Part shown: positions 57,286 through 64,000 of the stretch, piece by piece
Layout of the letters: the number at the start of each line of letters is the position of its first letter
Position numbering within the stretch: position 1 is the stretch's first letter
From: Paludibacteraceae bacterium
GTDB taxonomy: Bacteria > Bacteroidota > Bacteroidia > Bacteroidales > Paludibacteraceae
Assembly (NCBI GenBank): GCA_016297215.1
Contig: JAEDGZ010000007.1
Span: 1-64,000, forward strand
Direction: 5' to 3'
Length of the DNA: 64,000 nt
Translations under genes and position numbers: made by a program
The notes under the pieces: model-generated
Databases searched by the model: none
Told to the model about the DNA's origin: nothing
What the model saw: the letters and a program-made list of their open reading frames with translations, nothing else

Positions 57286-59376
57286 TTAGGATATATCCGA
57301 CCAGTTTTGGGCGGTGATACGCAGGCGGTTGAATTGGTCTTTGTAGATTTGGTTGCGTTGGTCGGTGAGCGTGGGGTCTTGGTCGAGGAGGTCGGATGCG
57401 GCTTGGCGTGCCAATTCAAGCAGTTGCCCGTCGGATGTGAGGGAAGCAATATGCAGGTCAAAAGGCAATCCGGACTGTTGCGTACCCTCCAAATCGCCCG
57501 GACCGCGCAGTTGCAAGTCTGCCTCCGCAATACGGAAACCATCGTTGGTAGCCACCATGATATCCATCCGCTGCCGCGTCTCTTTGGTCAGTTCTACCTT
57601 CGTAAGCAGGATGCAATAACTCTGCTCTGCGCCTCGCCCAACTCTACCCCGCAACTGGTGGAGTTGGCTCAGCCCGAATCGCTCTGCGTTCTCGATAATC
57701 ATCACCGTGGCATTCGGCACATTCACGCCCACCTCAATGACGGTGGTCGCTACTAGTATCTGTGTCTCCCCCTTGACGAAACGCTGCATCTGTTCGTCCT
57801 TGTCCTTCGCCTTCATCTGCCCGTGTACCATCGAGAGACGGTAATTAGGAAACGTATCGCAGAGTTCGTTGTAGCCGTTTTGCAAGTCTTGCATATCCAG
57901 TTTCTCGTTCTCTTTGATGAGCGGGAAAACGATATAGACCTGCCGCCCTGCCTCTATCTGTTTGGAGATAAACTGATTGACAGACGCTTTGCGTTGGATG
58001 GAATAGTGCAGCGTATGCACAGGCTTGCGTCCGGGGGGCAGTTCGTCTATCACGCTCACGCGCAGGTCGCCATAGACGGTCATCGCCAGCGTGCGGGGGA
58101 TAGGCGTAGCGGTCATCACCAGCACATGCGGCGGACAGACGTTCTTGCTCCATAGCTTGGCACGCTGTGCCACTCCGAAACGGTGTTGCTCATCCACCAC
58201 TACCAATCCTAAATTACCCCACTGTACATTATCCTCCAGCAACGCATGCGTACCGATAAGGATATCTATCTCCCCGTTCTGCAAGGAGGGGAGCAGCGTG
58301 GCACGCTCTTTCTTGGACGTGGAGCCGGTAAGGAGCGCGATACGCACCTCAGGGACGGCGGCAAGGAAGGAGGATAATGTGGCAAAATGCTGATTGGCAA
58401 GTATCTCCGTAGGCGCCATGATACAGGTCTGGAAACCGTTGTCCACGGCGAGCAGGCAACACAAGAGCGCCACGAGCGTCTTCCCGCTCCCTACATCGCC
58501 CTGCAAGAGACGATTCATCTGCCTGCCGGATTTGAGGTCGCTCTGAATCTCGCGGATAACCCGCTTCTGTGCATTAGTTAGTTCAAAGGGGAGGGAACGG
58601 TAGAGAGCATTGAAGGTCTTGCCGACGATAGGCATAGCATAACCTTGGTTCTGCTCCCGCCGCTTCATCTGCCTAAGTATCTGCAACTGGATATAGAACA
58701 GTTCCTCGAACTTCAGCCGCTCGCGCGCCCGCTGCATAGACTGGGTATCCTTCGGGAAATGGACGTTGAGGAGGGCTTGGGTCAGCGACATGAGATGATA
58801 CTGCTGCAAGAGGTCGCTGCCCATGGTGTCTTGCACGCCCTCGGCGGTAAGGTCGGGGATGAGATGGGAGATGATGGTGCGCATCGCCTTGGAGTTCAGC
58901 CCCTTCTTCTTCATCGTCTCCGAGGTGTTGTAGTAAGGCTCTAAGCCTTTCGTCATCTCGGGCGTAACTTTCTCCCATGGAGTCAACTCGGGGTGCACAA
59001 AGTTGAACAGGTGATTGAAGCGCGAGGGCTTGCCAAAGAGCAGGTATTTCACACCCTTTTGCAGTTTGACATATTGAATACCCTTGAACCAAACCAACTC
59101 GATGATATGGCTCCCGTCCGAGAACGTGGCGCTCAGACGCGCTCCCTTCCCCGTACCGATGGTGTGCCACTCGGTTACTTCTCCCACTATCTGCACATAG
59201 GTTTCTTCATCTTCTATCTCGGCTATCTTGTAGAAGCGGCTGCGGTCAATATACTTGTAGGGATACTGCCGCAACATATCCAGCGCCGTGGTTACCCCCA
59301 GCTCTTTACGAAGAGTGTCGGCACGATTCGTACCGACACCCTTGCAATATGCTATGTCTCGTTGAGAGAGCAACAA
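57286..59376 (-). CDS. recG: ATP-dependent DNA helicase RecG
   Basis: 696 residues, normal for RecG. N-terminal wedge/OB domain (about 50-170), then SF2 helicase motifs: LLQGDVGSGKTLVALLCCLL (Walker A, about 287-306), VVVDEQHRFGVAQR (DEQH, about 393-406), MTATPIPRTLAM, and the C-terminal LQLRGPGDLEGTQQSGLPF block specific to RecG. It remodels stalled forks and Holliday junctions. It is convergent with rpsU; terminator 5 nt after the stop. Confidence 0.97.
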   Translation of the reverse strand: MLLSQRDIAYCKGVGTNRADTLRKELGVTTALDMLRQYPYKYIDRSRFYKIAEIEDEETYVQIVGEVTEWHTIGTGKGARLSATFSDGSHIIELVWFKGIQYVKLQKGVKYLLFGKPSRFNHLFNFVHPELTPWEKVTPEMTKGLEPYYNTSETMKKKGLNSKAMRTIISHLIPDLTAEGVQDTMGSDLLQQYHLMSLTQALLNVHFPKDTQSMQRARERLKFEELFYIQLQILRQMKRREQNQGYAMPIVGKTFNALYRSLPFELTNAQKRVIREIQSDLKSGRQMNRLLQGDVGSGKTLVALLCCLLAVDNGFQTCIMAPTEILANQHFATLSSFLAAVPEVRIALLTGSTSKKERATLLPSLQNGEIDILIGTHALLEDNVQWGNLGLVVVDEQHRFGVAQRAKLWSKNVCPPHVLVMTATPIPRTLAMTVYGDLRVSVIDELPPGRKPVHTLHYSIQRKASVNQFISKQIEAGRQVYIVFPLIKENEKLDMQDLQNGYNELCDTFPNYRLSMVHGQMKAKDKDEQMQRFVKGETQILVATTVIEVGVNVPNATVMIIENAERFGLSQLHQLRGRVGRGAEQSYCILLTKVELTKETRQRMDIMVATNDGFRIAEADLQLRGPGDLEGTQQSGLPFDLHIASLTSDGQLLELARQAASDLLDQDPTLTDQRNQIYKDQFNRLRITAQNWSDIS

Positions 59377-59491
59377 TGCTAATTAAGAATTATGAATTAA
59401 GAATTAAGAGGGCATTGGTGGTTCTATAAACTACGAGACCATCGTTCTTGTTTATTTAGGAACTGCCCGCCTCAATCTCATTTAAGCCTTA

Positions 59492-60172
59492 TTATTGCAG
59501 ACGGAAGTTAACAGGTACGGTGTATTTCACGCGTACAGCCTTACCACGCTGCTTACCGGGTTTCCATTTAGGCATGGACTTGATGACACGCACCGCCTCT
59601 TTGTCAAGCGAAGCATCGCCACCCGAGCGCACAACCTCTACATCCACAATCGAACCGTCCTTGTTCACCACAAACTGGCAGATAACACGACCTTGGATAC
59701 CGTTCTCTTGTGCGATAACAGGATACTTCACGTTCTCGCTCAGGTATTTGAAGAGTGCTTGCTGCCCGCCCGGGAACTCCGGCATCGTCTCTACGACCAC
59801 GAACACCACTTCTTCCTCTTCTTCCTCCACGGGAGCCTCTACCGGTGCGGCAATCACTACCTCCACGTCTTTATCGTCTTCCGTATTGATTTCGATAGAC
59901 TCGGTCTCCACATCGTCTTCCACCACGTTGAGCACCTCTACCTCCTGTACGGGGGGCGGTGGGGGCGGAGGAGTGGTTTCCTGAGTGGTCTGCTGGATTT
60001 CTACTTCCTCCTCGAAAGTGAACTCCGTATCTGCCACCTCATACTTCGTTACTTCTTTCTCCGTCCACTCCAACGCTACATAACAAAGGCTCAAGACGAA
60101 GACAAAACCCATCAAGACATAGACTACTTTCTTGTCTTCCAGACTGGCTTTTTGTGACTTTTTGAGTTGCAT
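59492..60172 (-). CDS. tonB: Energy transducer TonB
   Basis: 226 residues. One N-terminal TM helix (about 18-36: VVYVLMGFVFVLSLCYVAL), a periplasmic proline/acid-rich linker (TPPPPPPPVQEVEVL then repeated Glu/Val stretches, about 65-120), and the C-terminal TonB domain (about 130-226: MPEFPGGQQALFKYLSENVKYPVIAQENGIQGRVICQFVV...MPKWKPGKQRGKAVRVKYTVPVNF). It couples proton motive force to SusC-type transporters. The highly acidic Glu/Val linker replaces the usual Pro-Lys repeats of enterobacterial TonB. Standard promoter at 60343-60374. It could serve the fructan SusC. Confidence 0.95.
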   Translation of the reverse strand: MQLKKSQKASLEDKKVVYVLMGFVFVLSLCYVALEWTEKEVTKYEVADTEFTFEEEVEIQQTTQETTPPPPPPPVQEVEVLNVVEDDVETESIEINTEDDKDVEVVIAAPVEAPVEEEEEEVVFVVVETMPEFPGGQQALFKYLSENVKYPVIAQENGIQGRVICQFVVNKDGSIVDVEVVRSGGDASLDKEAVRVIKSMPKWKPGKQRGKAVRVKYTVPVNFRLQ

Positions 60173-60342
60173 ATTGTGTTAGTTATTAGATTTTACTTTT
60201 GGATGAAAGACCGCTCGCTGAAGGATAAAAGATGAAAGACGGATTAGCATCGGCTCTGATTAATGTTCATCATAACGAATAGCATTCTTACCTTACATCC
60301 CATATTCTCGAAGCTAGGGGAGGCCTAACTCAAAATCGGATG

Positions 60343-60374
60343 CAAATTTACTGCTTTTTTCTGAATAATACAAA
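60343..60374 (-). promoter_or_regulatory. Promoter of tonB
   Basis: Minus strand: TTTG (60374-60371), 20-bp spacer, TAAATTTG (60350-60343). Confidence 0.83.
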
Positions 60375-60411
60375 CATTTCATGCTTTTTTTGTGATTTTT
60401 TCTTGTTTTCG

Positions 60412-60442
60412 TTGGAAAATCCGCAAAAAAGCACTACCTTTG
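60412..60442 (+). promoter_or_regulatory. Promoter of the polysaccharide flippase gene
   Basis: TTG at 60412-60414, 20-bp spacer, TACCTTTG (60435-60442). The ATG at 60452 is only 9 bp further, so the mRNA would be leaderless or nearly so. Confidence 0.8.
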
Positions 60443-60451
60443 CAAACGGAA

Positions 60452-61729
60452 ATGAAGGAACGAATACGGAAAATAGCCCGCTCGGAGTTGGTACGTAACT
60501 CTGCTAAATTGCTTTCTGCAAATGTAATTGCACAAGCGATAGGGCTCTTGGTCTATCCCATCCTGACCCGTCTCTACAGCCCCGAAGATTTCGGACTATT
60601 AAACCTGTTTCTAAGCATCGGCGGGGTGCTGGTGCTTCTTTCTACCGCAGAGTATCAGTATGCCATCGTTCTTCCGAAAAAAGATGAGGAAGCGCGTGGA
60701 TTGGTGCATATATGCGGTTTCCTGCTTCTCATCACTACGGGCATAGTGCTCTTGAGTGTACCCTTTTCCAAACCTATTGCTCGCTTATTTAATACGCCAG
60801 AATTAGCCAACTGGTATTGGTTAATGCCGCTGTTTGTGTTTGTGATGGGGCTATGGAATATATTAAATTACTGGTATATACGGCGGAAACAATTTGGAGC
60901 CATATCTCGCTATCAGATTTCTCAGTCGGTATTATCGTCTCTAACGAAGATAGCAATGGGATGCATAAAGAATATCCATTGTGGATTAATTATTGGAAGT
61001 TTATTTGGTCCGCTGTTACCAATGGTCGTTAACCTATATCATGCAACAGCAGATAAGTTGCTACGCCATTTACAGCCTAAAAAGAATTATCGGACACTGA
61101 TGTCTCAGTACAAAAATTTTCCTTTATTCTCCTTTCCCCGAGCTTTGTTAAACCAGTTGGGCAGTAACATGCCCACCTTGTTGTTAACGCCATTCTTTGG
61201 CTTAACAGAAATCGGTTTTTTTAGTATGAGTATCACTCTTGGGTTTCGTCCTATTAATATGCTTTGTAGTTCTATCTACCAAGTAATGTATCAACGTTTA
61301 GCAGAAAGGGTGATAAACAAGGATAGTATTTGGAAACTATTAGCCAAATATATTATCAGAACAGGTTCTATTTCTATATTGTTTTTTCTGATCTTATTTT
61401 TTATATTACCAGACATAGTAACTTTCTTATTAGGCGAAGAATGGCTAACTACCAGCAAATATATTCAACTCATGTTGCCTTGGTTATTGATGGTCATTTT
61501 AGTTTCTACCACAAGCTACATAACTGACATATTTCAGCGTCAAAGAGGATATATGATTTTTGAGATTATTTATGTATTAAGTCGTTTAGCAGCACTAATT
61601 ATCGGAATAATCTATGATTCTATGTATATATCCATCAGTTTATTTTGTATTGTCAGCAGCATTATTCTTTTACTTGAATTTATCTGGTTTGCACATATAA
61701 TATACACATATGAAGAATCTATCAAATAG
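60452..61729 (+). CDS. Polysaccharide flippase (Wzx/MATE-like)
   Basis: 425 residues from the ATG at 60452; the upstream open codons contain the promoter. About 12-14 hydrophobic segments. The N-terminus SELVRNSAKLLSANVIAQAIGLLVYPILTRLYSPEDFGLLNLF is typical of the polysaccharide_synt/Wzx family. It flips undecaprenyl-linked repeat units across the inner membrane for capsule or O-antigen. The 3' part and the next gene are clearly more AT-rich than the 5' part, a usual sign of exchange in surface-polysaccharide clusters. It overlaps the next gene by 20 bp. Confidence 0.88.
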   Translation: MKERIRKIARSELVRNSAKLLSANVIAQAIGLLVYPILTRLYSPEDFGLLNLFLSIGGVLVLLSTAEYQYAIVLPKKDEEARGLVHICGFLLLITTGIVLLSVPFSKPIARLFNTPELANWYWLMPLFVFVMGLWNILNYWYIRRKQFGAISRYQISQSVLSSLTKIAMGCIKNIHCGLIIGSLFGPLLPMVVNLYHATADKLLRHLQPKKNYRTLMSQYKNFPLFSFPRALLNQLGSNMPTLLLTPFFGLTEIGFFSMSITLGFRPINMLCSSIYQVMYQRLAERVINKDSIWKLLAKYIIRTGSISILFFLILFFILPDIVTFLLGEEWLTTSKYIQLMLPWLLMVILVSTTSYITDIFQRQRGYMIFEIIYVLSRLAALIIGIIYDSMYISISLFCIVSSIILLLEFIWFAHIIYTYEESIK

Positions 61730-63287
61730 TAAATTTTGCTTGTCTTGTTATAATAATAGTTGGGTTCATACGGAGTTTGTTTCTGCAACAGGATATGCCT
61801 TTGTTGGCAGTAATAAATTATTGAATGCAAAAGAACTAACTATCTTTTTTAATGTTGCAAGTGAGGCAGAATGGGTAAAGAAATTGCAAGAATGCAATGG
61901 GATATTTGCAGTCGTTTGTCATAATAAATTTTTCAGCGCAGCAGCAATAGATTCTACTCGTCTTCATCCAATATATTATCGATTACTAAATGAACATATA
62001 GTGCTAACGGATAGTCCCTATACCCTAATTCAGAAGGGAGATACAGAAGACTCCGAGTCAGTATGCTTCTATACCACGTCAGGGGCGACATTTGAGGGAA
62101 AGACCCTAATACAAAACATACTACAGATCAGACCCAATCATTATCTACTATGTAATGGAGAGCAGAAAGGATACTATTCATACAAAACATCTCTTAGTGA
62201 GATTCATATGCCCACCTATACCGAAATGGAAACAATGTTGGATAATGTATTCCAACGGCTAAATCAAAAAATAGGTAATCATCAAGTGGTGATACCATTA
62301 AGCGGTGGATATGATTCAAGATTGATATTATGTATGTTGAAACGGTTGGGGTGCCAAGATGTGTTATGCTATACAGTAGGCAGAGAAGGTAATCAGGAAA
62401 GTCATATTGCTCAAAAAGTTGCTTTACAATTAGGCTATAAATGGTACAATATAGATAGCACCCAAGAAAGTCTGCGAAGGCTTATAGACCCGACATCCTT
62501 AACATTTCAACACTACTACACGTTTTTAGGGGGATTGTGTAACTTTGTATGGCTTTTTGATTATGTTGCCATCACCTATTTACAGCAGCAAAGGCTTCTC
62601 AAAGAAGATGCCATTTTCATTCCCGGGCATGCTGCCGATTTTAATGCAGGTTCACACTTAAGGAAAGCTTGTATACACCAACGGGATACTATTTCCTATC
62701 TCACATCAGGACTTTTGTATGACAATTTTGAATATCAAGGGCAGGAATATGTGCGCCCCACAATATATAACTATTTTTCTGTAAATAAAAAAGTTCATAT
62801 TGCCGATTGGTCGCTTTTCCAAGCTTTTATATTTCAAAACCGTTTGCCGCACAATATACTCAATTCTGCGCGAATATATGAATATATGGGCTACGAAATA
62901 GCATTGCCTTTTTGGGATAGAGAATTTATTGAAATGTTTCGTAAGATGCCATACCAAGGACTGGAAAACAAGTCTTTCTATACCGATTATGTCCAAGCAC
63001 AAGTATTTCAGCCAATGCAAGTAGACTATATCTCCCCTTCACATTCTGCGTTCTACTACTATCATATGAAAATAAAGAAACGCATAAAATCCATTTTACC
63101 AACAAATCTTGCACATTGTTTCGTACATTTGCAAGATTCATTGGGGGAAAGAGAGTTATCTCAACCTCTATTAGAGGAATTGGTGCATAAGAAAGTCTAT
63201 CGGACGCAAAAAGAAGTCCTTTGTGTCAATCAAATTATGAAAGATTGGTATTTAATGAAAGTGCGAGAATACCTGCAACAAGTTTAG
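61710..63287 (+). CDS. Asparagine-synthase-like protein without glutaminase cysteine
   Basis: 525 residues. The C-terminal half is an asparagine-synthase/PP-loop ATPase domain with IPLSGGYDSRLILCMLKR (about 195-212), IPGHAADF (about 306-313) and EIALPFWDREFIEMF (about 400-414). The N-terminal about 180 residues have the outline of the class II glutaminase fold (IDSTRLHPIYYR, LTDSPYTL), but the protein starts MKNLSNSK, lacking the Cys at position 2 needed to hydrolyse glutamine. It may therefore adenylate a carboxylate and use free ammonia or another amine. Overlapping a Wzx gene, it probably amidates a sugar acid in surface polysaccharide. AT-rich. Confidence 0.82.
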   Translation: MKNLSNSKFCLSCYNNSWVHTEFVSATGYAFVGSNKLLNAKELTIFFNVASEAEWVKKLQECNGIFAVVCHNKFFSAAAIDSTRLHPIYYRLLNEHIVLTDSPYTLIQKGDTEDSESVCFYTTSGATFEGKTLIQNILQIRPNHYLLCNGEQKGYYSYKTSLSEIHMPTYTEMETMLDNVFQRLNQKIGNHQVVIPLSGGYDSRLILCMLKRLGCQDVLCYTVGREGNQESHIAQKVALQLGYKWYNIDSTQESLRRLIDPTSLTFQHYYTFLGGLCNFVWLFDYVAITYLQQQRLLKEDAIFIPGHAADFNAGSHLRKACIHQRDTISYLTSGLLYDNFEYQGQEYVRPTIYNYFSVNKKVHIADWSLFQAFIFQNRLPHNILNSARIYEYMGYEIALPFWDREFIEMFRKMPYQGLENKSFYTDYVQAQVFQPMQVDYISPSHSAFYYYHMKIKKRIKSILPTNLAHCFVHLQDSLGERELSQPLLEELVHKKVYRTQKEVLCVNQIMKDWYLMKVREYLQQV

Positions 63288-63298
63288 CTGAGAAACAA

Positions 63299-64000
63299 TT
63301 AAGAAATACGGTATCTTAGGTTGCGGAGGTGGTTGAAGAATAGCGCAAGACGGAAGATTGGGTGGTAGTACTTCTCTATGCTATAGTACTTATAAGGCTC
63401 TGAGCCGAACTGTTTATAATGGTTGGCGATGGAGCGCACCATGGAGCCTTCGAAATCAAAATGGACTTGTTTCTCGCGGGCAAGTTTGATGGATTCCAAT
63501 ACCAGCAGTGCACCGGCGCCGGAGTTCTTAAACTCCAACGAGTAGCAGGGGATGAGGTAATACATCAGTTTGTTGTCCCATGCGAGGAAGGCGGCGGCGT
63601 GGGTGTGGTTGTCGGCATCTTTGATGGCGATGATAGCGCACTGGTTAAGTCGATGGAGTTTGCGCTCGAGGACGAGGAAGAACTCGCGAGAATAGGTAAT
63701 CGCCTTGCGCTGCTCCGCCATGCATGTGGTGTGGAAGCGGTAGAAGTCCTCGGGGGACATGCTGTAGTCGGCATGCAGGGAGAGGGCTTTCTGGAGTTGG
63801 CGTTTCTTGTTTTTGGAGAAGCGCCCGATGAGGGCGTTGAGGTCGCTGAGGTCGTTGATGCGGTAGGTGATACGCTCGCGTGCTTTGAATCCCAACGCCT
63901 GCATAGGCTCCACGCAGAGCGACTTAGGGGCGTACTGCTGGTAGTAGTAAGCAAGGTGAAGGCTGTCTAACTGCTCGGCGAGCATACGGCAGATCTCCGC
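63299..64000 (-). CDS. FemAB/GNAT-type acyltransferase (5' end beyond window)
   Basis: The frame stays open to the window edge (five further codons upstream of the ATG at 63985), so the true start is probably outside. The visible 228 residues contain FSKNKKRQLQKALSLHADYSMSPEDFYRFHTTCMAEQRK, AAAFLAWDNKLMYYLIPCYSLEFKNSGAGALLVLESIKLARE and DFEGSMVRSIANHYKQFGSEPYKYYSI, the C-terminal half of FemAB-like/BioF2 acetyltransferases (DFEGS, FG). Such genes in Bacteroidales polysaccharide clusters acylate sugars or transfer amino acids. It converges on the asparagine-synthase-like gene with 11 bp between stops. Confidence 0.75.
   Translation of the reverse strand, partial: AEICRMLAEQLDSLHLAYYYQQYAPKSLCVEPMQALGFKARERITYRINDLSDLNALIGRFSKNKKRQLQKALSLHADYSMSPEDFYRFHTTCMAEQRKAITYSREFFLVLERKLHRLNQCAIIAIKDADNHTHAAAFLAWDNKLMYYLIPCYSLEFKNSGAGALLVLESIKLAREKQVHFDFEGSMVRSIANHYKQFGSEPYKYYSIEKYYHPIFRLALFFNHLRNLRYRIS

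Overview
The window reads as a chromosome segment from a Bacteroidales bacterium (phylum Bacteroidota). Supporting evidence: promoters of the form TTTG - exactly 20 bp - TAnnTTTG upstream of at least nine genes; almost no Shine-Dalgarno sequences except a strong one on rpsU; a SusC/SusD polysaccharide utilisation locus (PUL); several proteins with type IX secretion (T9SS) C-terminal domains; BspA-type leucine-rich-repeat and GLUG-repeat surface proteins; meso-diaminopimelate dehydrogenase. The genus cannot be fixed by eye. No IS element, prophage, CRISPR array or rRNA was seen.

Layout. 1-8.7 kb: LRR surface protein, dnaE, and a folC enlarged by two blocks of repeat DNA. 8.7-14.0 kb: an AT-rich pair (zinc-ribbon protein and large LRR protein), then a bacterial PARG-like protein, a SanA-like protein and a nitroreductase lipoprotein. 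14.1-22.0 kb, minus strand: M3 peptidase, a gliding-motility-type secreted protein, serA, serC and a carboxyltransferase whose biotinyl-like domain lacks the lysine. 22.2-33.7 kb, minus strand: three secreted proteins, two with full T9SS CTDs, around ddh. 34.4-50.7 kb, minus strand: a fructan PUL (T9SS protein, SusC, SusD, DUF4960-like lipoprotein, two GH32 proteins, sugar MFS, fructokinase), its probable regulator and a second sugar MFS. 50.8-64.0 kb: DPP4-like peptidase, SDR, AmgK-like kinase fused to a RapZ C-terminal domain, MurU-like nucleotidyltransferase, rlmH, tRNA-Leu(CAA), rpsU, recG, tonB, and the edge of a surface-polysaccharide cluster (flippase, asparagine-synthase-like protein, acyltransferase).

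How the genes work together. The PUL gives a complete route: fructan binding and import (SusD, DUF4960, SusC, powered by TonB), hydrolysis by GH32 enzymes, fructose import by the MFS, and phosphorylation by fructokinase. Its regulator has a periplasmic sugar-binding domain, one membrane helix, a coiled coil and an AraC DNA-binding domain, with no kinase or receiver. A 13-bp inverted repeat lies at the PUL promoter, which has a good -7 box but no -33 box. The kinase-RapZ fusion overlaps the nucleotidyltransferase by 4 bp, suggesting an amino-sugar or cell-wall salvage step linked to an amino-sugar-sensing domain.

The strongest unexplained pattern is repeat DNA. Several families of short palindromes and 9-14 bp tandem repeats sit between genes. 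Some of the same families also lie in frame inside genes: two blocks in folC, the linker of the kinase-RapZ fusion, the signal region and a loop of the regulator, the signal peptides of a GH32 and a DUF4960 lipoprotein, and a linker in dnaE. AT-rich palindromes and a roughly 300-bp fold-back element with 23-bp terminal inverted repeats form a second layer of repeats.
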